Source: Notolepis coatsorum (lineage: Eukaryota > Chordata > Actinopteri > Aulopiformes > Paralepididae). Taken from it: a stretch of 64,000 bases of DNA. Positions 41,877 to 53,068 of the stretch are shown piece after piece. Every line of letters begins with the position of its first letter. Positions within the stretch are counted from its first letter, which is position 1. The notes beneath the pieces were generated by a model. It was not told where the DNA came from and ran no database searches. It saw only the letters and a program-made list of their open reading frames with translations. Where the stretch lies: the NCBI GenBank assembly GCA_963971535.1, contig OZ020599.1, forward strand, positions 100,347,480-100,411,479, in the 5' to 3' direction. A program made the translations under genes and the position numbers.

Positions 41877-43392
41877 TAACGGAGTTCATACAAATAACCT
41901 AAATAACAATAAACCTCCACTAAGGGAGTTTGTGTATAGTGGAAAAGGAAAAAGTAGTCATAAAAAGAAAGACTACGATAAAAGGCTCAGCTACTAGAAA
42001 ATAAAGAGCTCAAATAAGCCAGTAGCCTAAAACCAGAATGGCTACAGAAAAAGGCTAAATGCCCGAATAGGACAGAGATTAGCACTACACATTAATATAG
42101 CAAAGCCTGGCCGGAAGGGTAGCAAACATGAAAGGAAATGAGAAAGCAGCAAACACTGAGATTCAAACTAAAAGGGGAACCATCTTATAAATGGCCTTTG
42201 AGTGTTTAGCATTGTTTCCTAGCTATGTGAACTTATATTAATATGATCCATGTCTCTAATTCTCATATTGGCACATTCTTCCAATTCTCCTCACAATATT
42301 CACCCTCACTGAACCGAGTCATCTGAGAATGTGATGATTTGTGATGTCAGAGAGACACCGCTGCATGATAATGTGGCTGTGTGGCATCAGGTACATGATG
42401 AGCTGCACACAGTGGTTGGAGCCCAGGCTCAAAACGGCTTAAGATCTTGAGGTAGAAAAATGCTGTTTTTGAGGACTTGATTAGAAATAGAAAACAATGA
42501 ATTAAAAAAAAAATTAAAAATTACAGAGGTGTTCCATAGACTCACAGGAATTGTGTAAAAGTGCCCAAATAGTGAAAGAAATAGTAAAATAGTTCCCCTT
42601 TAAAGACTCGGCTGCACTGAATCAGGTGCAATCAAGCCCACACACCTGCCCTACCATGAGGCAATTAACCACAGAGGCTAGTGATTGACAGCTGTCCCTC
42701 ACAGGAAGACAAAATGGACAGCTGTCCCTCACAGAAAAACCATGACAGAAACCGTCACTGGGGAAAGGTGTATGCATGCAATACATCTCGAGTATGCCAA
42801 TAGCAGTAACCATACCACCAACTAAAAAGAGGGGGGGAAATACATTTGGAAGAGGAGAATAGTCAATTATAAATGTTTAAGGCCCTTTTTCTTTTTCTCA
42901 TCAAATCTTCAATTCTGTATAGAGATCAATTAGACCTAGATTCGTTACACCCCTAAAATAAAATACATTTTATGGTATCTCATTCCATTCCCACTTCACC
43001 TATAGTCAGGAGAGAACTCCACTGCAAAATGGGTCAAATTTGAAAAAAATAGTTAAAAGCAAATATGTGCTTGAAACAAGTAAAATAATCTGTCAATGCA
43101 GTAAGCTAATTTGTCTTGGAAAGATTCTTGAAATAAGTATATCTAGGATTCTCTCTCCTGATTGGATAAAGTGGGAAGGGATATCTGAAAATGAAAAAGA
43201 AAATCTGTTTACTGCAGAGTGGAGGGACTGGGAGACCCATGTTACTGAACAAACACTGAATCAGTGATGGCTGTCAGAATGTAGAGCCATTTAACAGATA
43301 TTTTAACTAAATAAATACCCTTTGGTGATGGCTTTACAAATAGTATTAGGTCTTGGACTTAAATATAAAAAAAACTTTTAAACCTGTTCAGA
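41877..43392. other. No gene recognised
   Basis: AT-rich unassigned DNA. A small direct repeat (GACAGCTGTCCCTCACAG) lies at 42686 and 42717. No exon, RNA gene or element end could be supported. Confidence 0.4.
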
Positions 43393-43505
43393 TAGTAAGC
43401 CCTCTTCAGTTGATAAGTCAAGTTTGCAGCAAAACAACCTACTGAAAGAGTAGAACACAGACATGTTTGTATTGCTTAAGTTACATAATATGGTAAGTTT
43501 AATAC
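43393..43505. repeat. Inverted copy of the 22.7 kb repeat
   Basis: AACATGTTTGTATT-type and TTTGCAGCAAAA words correspond in inverted order to 22678-22775. A partner of unknown family. Confidence 0.55.
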
Positions 43506-43844
43506 TCACTTATACTAGACATTCCTTTTAAAAAAAATTTTACTCACTATTTTACAGCACTATCTCTCACCCTCTCACAGCCATGGCTTTTTAAACTCAT
43601 GAGGCTAATCAGGTGTTCCTTTGTATCTGATCAATTAAGCCCCTCCCCTCACCCAGGCACAACACATAATCACTTCACGGAGGAGATAAAACTGGGAACG
43701 AGGTTACATAATCACAGAAACGCCAGAAGATGGCGGTAAATGTCCCCAAACAATTGGTGGCACGCAAACTGCCGTAAAACCTCAAAAAGAAGAAGATAAT
43801 CACAGAAACACCTGTGATGTGAGCGGTTACACCTCATGAATAAA

Positions 43845-43990
43845 TGAATGAAAACTTTATTTAACAGATTGCAGAATGGGTACAATACAGTACGGCTCAA
43901 TACACACAATTGTTAAGGGGATGCAGACCAGTGAAAGACGTGTGTCTTGTTTACATCAGGGTCCCCCATTTTCAATTCATAATGTTTATG
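43845..43990 (-). mobile_element. LINE 3' end
   Basis: The minus-strand tail matches 246-402: GTACCCATTCTGCAATCTG, TTAAATAAAG and a (TTCA)n end at 43845, and GGGGGACCC at the far side. Truncated copy. Confidence 0.8.
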
Positions 43991-44351
43991 TGGGGAAACA
44001 ACAACTATTTTCATATCAGAGGGACACACAGACCAACATTTAACACGTATACAGTAAAATGGTATGTAACGTTAAGCAATGGAGAATGTAGTAGTAGGCT
44101 GCCAGATTAAACATAATGTTATGATGAGCTTTACAAACATTAATCAGAAAAAGGTACAATGGTAGTAATGACCACTTCAAATAATAAAGGACTTACGTAT
44201 TTCTGTAGTATCCATGTATCATTCATCATTTCATATCGGATTTAGAATCCAAAATCATAAAAGCAATAACAGGGTGTTTTTAATTGTTTTGTTTTTGTTC
44301 TGAAGTAAAAAATAGAACATGAGAAAATGGGATATTTTGTTGTCTTCGATT

Positions 44352-44650
44352 TTGTCATTTAAAGGAACACGCCAACATTTTGGGAAATTAGCTTACCATC
44401 TTCTCCAGAGAGAGACAAGAAGATAGATACCAGTTTCCTCTCTGTGCATTCAGTAGAAAGCTTAGCCTAGCTTAGTACAATGAATGGAAGCGGACAGTGC
44501 CGGTTAGCCTAGGCATTGTCCAACTAACACCTCTCCCGAAGGCTAACCGACACTGTCCGCTTCCATTCATTGTGCTAAGCTAGGCTAACGTGCAGCCAGA
44601 TAGCGTTCTACTAATTTCCCAAAATGTTGGCGTGTTCCTTTAAATGACAA
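44352..44650. mobile_element. Palindromic MITE, TTAA-like site
   Basis: Long inverted ends TTTAAAGGAACACGCCAACA and ATTTTGGGAAATTAG, with an inverted interior (AATGAATGGAAGCGGACAGT). The whole 300-bp unit folds into one hairpin. A relative lies at 62986-63296. Flanking TTTAAA on both sides is compatible with a TTAA target. Confidence 0.8.
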
Positions 44651-45004
44651 AAAAATAATAATAAAAAAAAACGAAAATGTCTAATTATTAGATTTTATTT
44701 CTCCACGTGGTAAATACACAGGTCACAACATGTTACAGGAAAAGAAAAGGTGTTTTGAAGAGATAGTTCTAAAGTTCTAGAGTCTATATTTTGTCAATTC
44801 ATTCAAACTTAAAATGTTACTGAAATATACACTAGTCACCACATAGCATACCACCAGCGACCACCACCAGAGGGCGATGAAGAAAGCAGATAAGATCACA
44901 AGGGACTCACTCAACTCATAACCTCAACACCTGCTTTCAGATCCTGCCCTCTGGTACAGGAGACATTGTTGCCCCTGTGTTCAAAACAATCAGAGGCAGG
45001 ACCC

Positions 45005-45193
45005 GTTCTATTTCATTCTGGCTCCGCTCAGTGTCAGTCTGCACGCACTTCACTTCGTGCACGAGCACTGAATAAAAAATTCCACAATGTACCTTTACAT
45101 CCCAACATTCGTCTGGCCACACCCCTATCCGCTTACCTTCATAAGCAGGTGTGTGGTCACCTACTCGCCTCCTTCTTCACTTTCACCACAAGG
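45005..45193 (+). repeat. DIRS left inverted terminal repeat
   Basis: Begins GTTCTATTTCATTCTGGCTC and contains AATAAAAAATTCCACAATGT and GGCCACACCCCTATCCGCTT. The complement lies at 52859-53045, with small indels. It starts after a short LINE-like coding remnant (about 44930-45000). Confidence 0.85.
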
Positions 45194-45313
45194 AAGTGCC
45201 TTCGGTAGATCCCACACTTGACGAGGTTGTTAGCTGAAGAAAGTTGAGACGTGTTTACATTTTTTCTTGCCTTTTTCTTCTCTCATATTTAGAAAGAAAA
45301 AAGCTAAGTCATA

Positions 45314-46972
45314 ATGTCTACTTCGGAGGGTCGCGCTCGCAACGCCACTCTTCACCAGCGGTTCTCCATCGCCGCCTCTGTCGTGCGTCTTGGAGCGGGG
45401 TTGAGGCCTCTCTCGTGGTCGGCAGCCACGCCCGGTAGGCGTCCGATGGGTAGTTTGCCTCTCCAAGGAGCTGGTGCACCAGTGCCGTCTCCTGTGCGAT
45501 GGCCTGGTTCCGGCTCTGGTTCCTCTGCTTCCGGGGAGTCGTCCGCTGTTGGGAGGCCGGCTCCTTTGGTTGCGGGGGATTTGAGACGCAACATTTTTGC
45601 GTCAGCTTGCTCCCGTCGCAAGATGGTGGCTTGCAGACGCAAACTGCCTGGTTTTGGTGAGTTGCTGGAGCCGGATGAGGAGGCGTCTGTCTCTACATGG
45701 CCGATGGAAACAGAGGACTACATGATAGAGGCGGACGGGTTCTTGTTTGAAGGCCCGGTGGAGATATGTCTCCCGCCCGTCCAGGTAACACTGGTGGGGG
45801 GTGAGATGTCTCCTTGGGGTTCCTCGTCCGCGGATGTTGGGTTAGAACCTCCGACTCGGCGGCGGGATGCCCTGCTATCAGCCACATCAGAATGTGGCTC
45901 CTTGACCAGTAGTCTGCTGCATGTGAGGGACGCGGGCTCGGAGGAGGAAAGTATGCAGGGGGAACTGCGTGCTTTGTTCCCCGAGCTCATGGCGGCGGCG
46001 GCAGTCGCAAACGGCCACTGCCTGTTCCTGTCCCTGACGATCTCATAGGTCATCTATGGCAACATCGCCCGGTGAGAGGGGCGGCCGGTCTACCCATTTT
46101 TCCCCTCAATGGCGGGCTACGTCCGTCAGGGCCAGGTGGTCTCCCACATCATGGGCCTTACTCCCGCCTACGTGCAAGTCACGTGGGTGGCGGGTTTGGT
46201 AGACGGCATGAAGGAGGGCGTGCCACGGCTTGATAGGCCGATGGCGGTGCTCCTTTGTCCTGAGGTGGTGTGGGAGCCGTTACGGAAGCCGGTTCCCCAA
46301 GGGAAATCGGCGAGGCGGTTGGCATTTTGGAGCGACCAGTCATTTATCACCGGAACACAATCTCTAGCTGCCACTTCTAACATCGCGCAGATGGCAAGAT
46401 TCATGTCCGGGATATTGACGGGCGGCACGGAGCTGACTGATTTACAGCATGGTCAGCTCGCCCAGTCGGCAGGAGCCATCCTGCATCTGATTCAGCCGCA
46501 GGCTATAACCGCTGGGAAAGTGCGCGCCCTGGCCACTCTGATCCAGCGCCACCTTTGGCTGGAGCAGGCGCGTGTGCCGGAGAAGAAGAGGACTCCCCTT
46601 CTGACGGCACCCCTCTCCGAGGCTGAACTATTCGGGTCGGCACTGCAGCTGATGACCTCAACCTGCAGGGAGATGCAGGAGGAGCGCTCCGTGCTCCAGC
46701 CTCATTTCCCCCCGCCCGATGTTGCCGGTGGAGTCAGACGGCCACCGCGTCGTCGAGGTTCCTCCGCCGTGGCCGCTGCTGCTACCACCGCCACTGCTGG
46801 ACCTTCCGCGAAAAAGGCCAGGAGGAGAGAGGGTGCCTCCGCCACTGCAGCCGGCCCATCTACGCCCGGAGGTGACGGTAGGGATCGTCGAGACCAGCCG
46901 CCGATCGTTTACCGTCCCTCCGGGGCTCCACGGGGTGGAAAGCCCCGAGCGGCTCGTGGCAGGCGTCGCTAA
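45314..46972 (+). pseudogene. DIRS gag-like ORF1, two compensating frameshifts
   Basis: The ATG at 45314 opens MSTSEGRARNATLHQRFSI. The acidic middle leads to LRALFPELMAAAAVANG. From about 46011 to 46100 homology continues in the +1 frame (PVPVPDDLIGHLWQHRPVRG) and then returns to the original frame at MAGYVRQGQVVSHIMGL. The conserved end is LTDLQHGQLAQSAGAILHLI, VRALATLIQRHLWLEQARVP and APLSEAELFGSALQLM, typical of the DIRS gag C-terminal half, followed by a basic Arg/Gly tail. The stop is at 46970-46972. Total span is about 553 codons. Gag packages the element RNA. Confidence 0.7.
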
Positions 46973-49000
46973 ACTTCATTGACTTTTTCCCTCTGTGGTC
47001 CCCCCCCTGTTCCCTTCCCGGCCCCTCTATGATTTTTGTTGGAAAATAAAGAGTCCCTCCTAAAGAGGGACTATATTTTTTGTTAACAAACTGTGTGTTT
47101 ATTCACCAAACATATGATGGGGATGCAACGTGTGAATCTTTCGCTAGTATGGGTTTGATAGGAGGGCTAGACGTTACTTTCATGTTAGAGCTTAAGCAAG
47201 GCCTGCAGCCTACACTCGGTTGGAAAAGGGTTTTTTCTGCCTCTACCTGAATCTCCACATAAAGGTAGAGGTTAGTTGTGTGCTCTGTTGCTTAAACAGT
47301 GATATTGAGCTACAACACTATTGTGTTGGTTTGCAGTAATGCTCGTATGAAAACGTACCGCGGCTCAGCCGCTCTCTCTCTCTATCAGATTTTTCTGTGT
47401 CTTACAACATAGATACGGGTGTCGGGTTCACACACACACAACTTGGCCTTGCTATAAACCCTGTTCACAGATATGTCTGTGGCTAGCGTGCATTGGATTA
47501 GCTTGCGCTATTCATTGGCATTGCTACTGAAGGTATCATATGGCTGTTGTTGTTGTCATATGCGAGGGTTGGGCTTGCGAGGGGGTACCGGATAAACCCC
47601 TCCTTCCCTCTTCTGATTGGTCAGGGGGTTTCTGGGACTCTCTTTTCATTCGGTCAGGGTCAAGCTGTTAGGCAGCTTGGCACGGGGGGGGGGGGGAGGG
47701 TTTCCCAGACTCCGCACCTATCACAGGCGATTGAGTCTTGGGTTTCCCCCCGTCATAGCAAACATCACTAGGCACGTTTCTATTGGACGACGGCTTCCGT
47801 GAGTTTAGACCCGTATGTAGGGTCTGTTGTTGTCAAGTTGTCGGGGCAGAGCGTAGGAACTTACTGTTCTACTACGCTCGATATACGTGTAACTTGAGTC
47901 GGTTGGTCACATGACTCAATGTTACCGTGACTTTTCAATCTACGACTCACGTGGGAAGTCTCTCTGAGGAGTTCCGTCTCTCCTCTGTGGTGAGGGTGGC
48001 GGGATGTAAAGATGTAAACTATTTTTACCCTCGGCTGCGTCACGTGGGATTCATGTCAGTCTGTGTTTCTTTCTTTTTTAATAAAAAAGAGTGGAGAATA
48101 TGAAGCACGACAACCTTCTTGTCGTTCTCCCAGGCGCCTTGAAGGATCAATGTGGGGTCTGGTTAGACTGTCCATTGATATGTTTTGGGTCCCGACGCAT
48201 ACATAGTGCTGGCTCGGGGTGTTCTGTTAAGAATCATGCAGGAGGCTAGTACGCCTTGGTTGCTTGTTATTAAAACAGCGTTTTTATAGGGCAACTGGGA
48301 TGGGGGATTTTTTCCTCTTCCGAGAGCCTGTTACTGGGTCTCGACGGATTCTCGTTCATATCTGGGGGATGTTAACGGAATAGATCAGAACATAGGTAGA
48401 GGGGTCTCACGCCCTTGGGGTGGGCCACTGAGCGCGGTATAAATAGGACCGTCTGGGTGGCGCCCTCTTTTCATGTTTTAGATCAACACGCATACCTGCC
48501 CCCTCTCCTGGAGTGGGCATGTCGGCGTGGTTAGGGCACGGGACTGGTTCTGGTCGCGCTGGTCCAGGTCAGTTAACCCGTTGTCCGCCGGGGATGCGGA
48601 TCTACTGTTCTGGTACCCTGAGGGACTTGTGCTTTTTTCGGGGGGAAAAATGCCGGGTCGGCCCGGGTGTCACGGGGTTAGACGTTATGGAGACCCTTGT
48701 TGGGTACACGTTGTACCTGGCACTATTATAAGAGGCTGGTTCTCCTTTCTTTCGCTCCTCTCTCATGCATGGCAAAGAGGGGGCTGTTGGGGTGGTCTTC
48801 TGGACCTCCTCTGGTAACCCTGTGTGCTTCCCGAGCCGCCGGGCCCGGTCCGAAGTAATGTTTCGTTGAAACCGTAGGCCTGGGATAACCCTTTTTTCTT
48901 GAGGGGTTATAGGAACAACCACCGTATGTGGTACCAAGAGGGTGGTTGATTCCCTGGTGTGTTGGAGCAGAGTCAACTCCCGGGTTACCCGGCTGAGTGT
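46973..49000 (+). other. DIRS interior without recognisable coding sequence
   Basis: About 2 kb after gag. It begins with AATAAA at 47045 and an 8-bp stem AGTCCCTC/GAGGGACT (47052-47072). A second hairpin CCTCTACC/GGTAGAGG lies at 47241-47272. In complete DIRS elements the RT would be expected here, but no RT, RNase H or recombinase motif is seen in any frame. The base composition is similar to the gag region. Confidence 0.5.
47045..47072 (+). terminator. Poly(A) signal and stem-loop after gag
   Basis: AATAAA is followed at once by AGTCCCTC, a five-base loop and GAGGGACT, a perfect 8-bp stem. The position, 70 bp after the gag stop, fits a transcript 3' end. Function is inferred from position only. 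Confidence 0.4.
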
Positions 49001-49439
49001 GCCCCTGCCAGGCCACGTGAGCGGATCGGCGCGGCCGAGAAATCCGCTCTTCGCTCTTTAAAGCTTGGTCCGCTCCGCTAATCGCTCATGTTGACCCCGC
49101 CCCCAAGTCGCTCTCCGCTCCCTCACCGCTCACCTTGAATCGAGCGCTCCCCGCTCCCCGCGCCAGATCGCTCGGCTTTTTTTTGTATTTTTTTTTGGAG
49201 CATGGTGTAAATTAGCTCAAACTACAACAGTCTACACCCCCTGGGCCCCTTAACAATTGTTTGTATTGAGCAGCATTGTAATTGTACCCATTCTGCAATG
49301 TTAAATAACGTTGTTTATCCATTCACTAGCTCTATTAAGCGATGATAGTTAGCCAAGCCACAATGCTATGGTCGCTGCCATTAACGTTAGCATGTAAGCT
49401 AACGACAACAACAATGGCGTCGATACTTTTCTAACAGGA

Positions 49440-50530
49440 GTGAGTGAATGAATGAATGAATGAATGAAAACTTTATTTAACAGATTGCAGAATGGGTACA
49501 ATACAGTACGGCTCAATACATACAATTGTTAAGGGGATGCAGACCTGAGAAAGACGTTTGTCTTGTTTCCATCAGGGTCCCCCATTTTCAATTCATATAG
49601 ACATATATGACATACATGACATACAGATAGTCAGTACTGCTACATCTATACATTTATGACATACCAGATTTGCAAATACAGTACTGTTTGTGATACAGAA
49701 GGAGTCAAGAAAAGGGAGTATATACATTTGACGTAGAAACTGTACATTGGAGGTTGGGTGGGGGGGGTTGGGTACATTGGGATATTGACAACCATACTGG
49801 GTAATTTACATTGGAGGTGGTTGGGGGGGGGGGGGGGGGGGGCGGGGGGCATACTGTATAAACAAGTAACACTGTACATTGAGGGGGGGGGGGGAGGAGA
49901 CACTGTACAAACAAACACAATTGTACATTGAACTATTGACAAAACCATACTAGGTAAATGACTGTACATTGGAGGGGGTTGGAATGATTGGGTTAGGATA
50001 TTTACAGGGGCCAGTGTTGAATTGCAGTCTCCCGTAGGTGTCCCTTGAGAGAGGTTTTGAAAGTGGGTAGTGATCCACATTCCTTTACAGCTTTGGGTAG
50101 GGCGTTCCACATTGATGTGGCATAATTGCGAAACGTGTTTAGTCCCTTATTTGAGCCGAATCTGGGTTTGACATGATTTGTGGAGCTCCCTCTGGTGTTG
50201 TGATCGTGGTATTCACTGACCTTTGGGAAGTATTTTGACATGTACATGGGTACCTTGGTCGTGTAGTGTATCTTGTAGACCAGGCCCATTGCAAGTTGTT
50301 GTACTCTGTCGTCTACTCTAAGCCATCCTAGGTTGTCGAAGTGGGCAGGGGTGAGGTGGGTTCTAGGAGTAAGGTCAAGCAGTAGTCTGACCAGTTTGTT
50401 TTGAGATGTTTGTAATTTTGTTTTTAGCGCCTTTGAGGTGCTTTGGTACCATGAGGTGCAAGCATAGTCGTAGTACCCCTGAATGAGTGCTCCTTGAAGG
50501 AGGAGGAGTGAAGCCTGAACAGGATATCAC
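49440..50530 (-). mobile_element. LINE 3' portion (CR1/L2 supergroup)
   Basis: The minus-strand tail at 49440 has (TTCA)n and GTACCCATTCTGCAATCTG as in the copy at 246-402. The 3' UTR (49620-49985) contains tandem GTACATTGGAGG units separated by poly-G runs. The coding part lies upstream at 49997-50530. The UTR repeat explains why other copies look short. Confidence 0.85.
49997..50530 (-). pseudogene. LINE RT C-terminal region
   Basis: The minus strand encodes MGLVYKIHYTTKVPMYMSK, YHDHNTRGSSTNHVKPRFGS, NTFRNYATSMWNALPKAV and PTFKTSLKGHLRE. Upstream frame-broken residues include LVRLLLDLTPRTHL. The blocks mirror those at the end of the LINE at 28.5-30.4 kb, so they share a clade. The RT core itself is missing. 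Confidence 0.75.
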
Positions 50531-50801
50531 AGGTTCACCCTTCTCAATTCTCATTGGTTGAAAATGGCCTTCATGTTTGTACATCGCCATCTGTTGCTTT
50601 GGCATTGTACTACATGTATATTATTACATCAGTGTTAAACCACTGTGTGAGCGTCCCGGAGTGGATTGGAGCGGAGGAGAACTCTCGCTCCGGACGTCGC
50701 GCCGACCCATTTTAAAACCCACTCCTCGCTCACGTCAAAACCGCCCGCTCCGCTCCCTGCGCCGCTCACGCTCCGATCCGCTTACATGGCCTGGCCCCTG
50801 C

Positions 50802-51965
50802 ACATTCATGACGTCTGCCAATCGTGTCAGCCTTCTCTGCCTCAACCCCAAGTTCAGCTCCAACTCCATAGTGAAGTTTGCAGACGACACGGTGGTGGTG
50901 GGGCTGATCTCGGACAACGACGAGAAGGCCTACCGGGAGGAGGTTGAGGTACTGGACCGCTAGTGCCAGGACAACAGCCTGCACCTGAACATTGGTAAAA
51001 CCAAGGAGCTGATCGTGGATTATAGGAGAGGACAGCAGGAGACACACACACCACTGAGGATAAACGGGGCTACCGTGGACAGGGTGAGCAGCTTTAAGTA
51101 CCTGGGGATCCACATCTCAGAGGATCTGACATGGTCAACACACATAGACAGTCATAAAAAAGGCGAAGCAGCGCCTCTACCACCTGAGACAGTTAAGGAA
51201 GTTCAGAGTATCTGGGAAGATACTCCAGTCCTTCTACTCTGGAGCTGTAGAGAGCATCTTGACTGGAAACATCACTGCCTGGTATGGAAACAGCACGGCA
51301 CAGGACAAGAAGGCCCTACAGAGAGTGGTGCGCTCAGCCGAGCGTACCACGGGTATTGCACTACCTCCCCTGCAGGTTCTATACAACAAGAGGTGCAAAT
51401 CCAGAGCCTGCAGAATAATGAAAGACCCTCATCACCCCAATAACAGCCTGTTCCAGCTGCTGAGGTCAGGCAGACGCCTGCGAACCCCAGCTACTAGGAC
51501 AGAGAGGCTTCGGCTCAGCTTCTTCCCCCAGGCCATCAGAGCCTTGAACACTGAACACTGAGTGCCACAGAACACTGAACTCTTCACACACAAGCACACA
51601 TGAGCACACACACGACACGCACGCTGTACACGCTCGCAAACTAGCAGCCACTTTAACATGAGCAAGCACACACTCATGCTGCACACGCCCACACTTATGG
51701 CCACAAAGGAAAGGTTGCTTTAAAAATAGTATAGCAACAGTAACAGTGTATTGCACTACCAAAGGACCTAGCATGTCCTTCATGCCCTGTAAATAACTAT
51801 GTACAAATACCGAGATGCCCCACTATGTTACCTGTTTATTGCACAATGTTGTTTTATTGGATTCTATTATATGTTGCACTACTGTATTGCACATCGTTGC
51901 GGGCAAGACCACCCGCATTTCATTGTATACTTGTATGCCGTGACAAAAAAAACTCTTGACTTGAA
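50802..51965 (+). pseudogene. Rex1-like RT C-terminal half and 3' UTR
   Basis: Starts at the ADD region: [51 protein letters not shown]. After a shift near 51150 it continues LTGNITAWYGNSTAQDKKAL, RSAERTTGIALPPLQVLY and LRLSFFPQAIRALN. It has a stop in place of a Trp codon near 50961 (DR*CQDN). The 3' UTR ends GACCACCCGCATTTCATTGT and CTTGACTTGAAAA near 51965. The 5' side continues across the hAT insertion at 49009-50793. Confidence 0.8.
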
Positions 51966-52737
51966 AAACTCTTGACTGGGTGGGGGTTTTTGATGGAGGC
52001 TTTGTCATGGTGCGCAACAGCGCCAGCATACGCCCCTTCCGCCGGGGGGGCTGTTTTCAGTTGACCCCTTTGGCGCCTGTCTCGTCCGCAGTGCTCCAGA
52101 CTCGGGTCTACAGCCTGCTGCCTGGTTTCCCCGGTGCGCTGCCTGCTTCCATTGGTTAATTTTTTGAAAGCTTTACAGCCATGCTGACTGCCTGTGTTGC
52201 AGGGTCAGTGTGCCAGGCGGTGTACTAATGGGGGGAAAGGGCCCGCTCTTGGAGGGGCCCTGTCCGAATACGCTGGCGATGTGGGGGGCGGTGTCACTAA
52301 GTGACCGCCTGGTGGGGCCTTGATGCCTGGCGTCATTGACCTCTCCGGGCCCCCCTTTTTCCAGGGGATCCAGTCCCTTCAGTAGGTCTGGGTCTGCCTT
52401 CGCGCTCCGCTGCTACGGCCTTGCCACAGGGTTGAGTTTGCTCTTGACCCCGTGATTTTGGGGGCAGTAACGAGGGTTGTTCCTTCCGTTCGTTCCCTGG
52501 TGGCATGCGGGTTGTGCGTGTGCGTAGTCGTGGGATCAAGCCACGATCTGCTCACCCTGTGCGTTGAGTTGCTTGAGTTCCTCTTCGCACGGTCGGATCC
52601 GTCTCCCTCCCGTCCTCCAATAGGGAGGGTATCCTCCATTAGGGAGGGTCGGGGGGCTCGGTCCTCCCCGGTCTGATGGTTGTGGGGGGCCTCAGCGGGG
52701 TACATTTGTCAAGCTTCTGGCTTCCGCTCAGCTCCTC
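51966..52737 (+). other. DIRS interior remainder
   Basis: GC-rich sequence between the Rex1 tail and the right DIRS terminus. No open frame longer than about 110 codons and no recombinase motif. Two short direct repeats of TCCATTAGGGAGGGT type lie near 52617-52650. Confidence 0.4.
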
Positions 52738-52834
52738 TTGTGCAGACTGACGCTGAGCGGAGCCAGAATGAAATAGAACGTAAGGTTATGTATATAACCA
52801 AGTTCTATGAATTCTGGTGACGCTCAGCGTCAGG
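52738..52834. repeat. Internal complementary region with long hairpin
   Basis: CTGACGCTGAGCGGAGCCAG at 52747 is inverted by CTGGTGACGCTCAGCGTCAG at 52815. Between them, ATAGAACGTAAGGTTAT and ATAACCAAGTTCTAT are also inverted, so about 85 bp fold into a single stem around GTATAT. The left half is the inverse of 45001-45043, and the right half is inverted again at 53005-53060. Confidence 0.85.
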
Positions 52835-52858
52835 ACGCCACTGCGGCCCTTGATATCA

Positions 52859-53045
52859 CCTTGTGGTGAAAGTTTGGGAAGGAGGCGAGTAGGTGACCAC
52901 ACACCTGCTTAAGCGGATAGGGGTGTGGCCAGACGAATGTTGGGATGTAAAGGTACATTGTGGAATTTTTTATTCAGTGCTCGTGCACGAAGTGAAGTGC
53001 GTGCAGACTGACGCTGAGCGTCACCAGAATTCATAGAACTTGGTT
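52859..53045 (-). repeat. DIRS right inverted terminal repeat
   Basis: Complementary to 45005-45193. It has AGCGGATAGGGGTGTGGCCA and ACATTGTGGAATTTTTTATT and ends in CCAGAATTCATAGAAC followed by TTGGTTATATACATAACC. Confidence 0.85.
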
Positions 53046-53068
53046 ATATACATAACCTTACGTTTCAT

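Larger units (their letters stand above)
49009..50793. mobile_element. hAT element, 8-bp TSD, with nested LINEs
   Basis: Termini CAGGCCACGTGAGCGGATCG and, inverted, CAGGCCATGTAAGCGGATCG. Perfect target duplication GCCCCTGC at 49001-49008 and 50794-50801. Both end regions are full of GCTCCGCTC/GAGCGG words (to about 49180 and from 50645). The middle is filled by LINE 3' ends at 49245-49320 (+) and 49440-50530 (-). No transposase. Confidence 0.9.
45005..53045 (+). mobile_element. DIRS-type retrotransposon, coding-deficient
   Basis: Inverted terminal repeats of about 190 bp (45005-45193 and 52859-53045) flank 8 kb. At 52738-52780 there is an extra inverted copy of the outer left repeat end, equivalent to the DIRS internal complementary region. 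A gag-like ORF follows the left repeat. DIRS elements replicate through a circular intermediate and insert with a tyrosine recombinase without target duplication. No RT, RNase H, methyltransferase or recombinase is recognisable in the remaining interior. The interior also contains a Rex1-like LINE (to about 51965) carrying a hAT element (49009-50793), so the DIRS itself was roughly 5 kb. Confidence 0.75.

Noticed and set aside
21905..43505. One large inverted duplication linking 21.9/35.5, 22.7/43.4 and 25.4/38.4 kb
   Set aside because: The centre points implied by the three pairs differ by several kb and the order is not mirrored, so they are independent dispersed repeats.
45352..45642. Minus-strand ORF opposite the DIRS gag
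   Set aside because: It lies wholly within the gag coding strand shadow and shows no domain.
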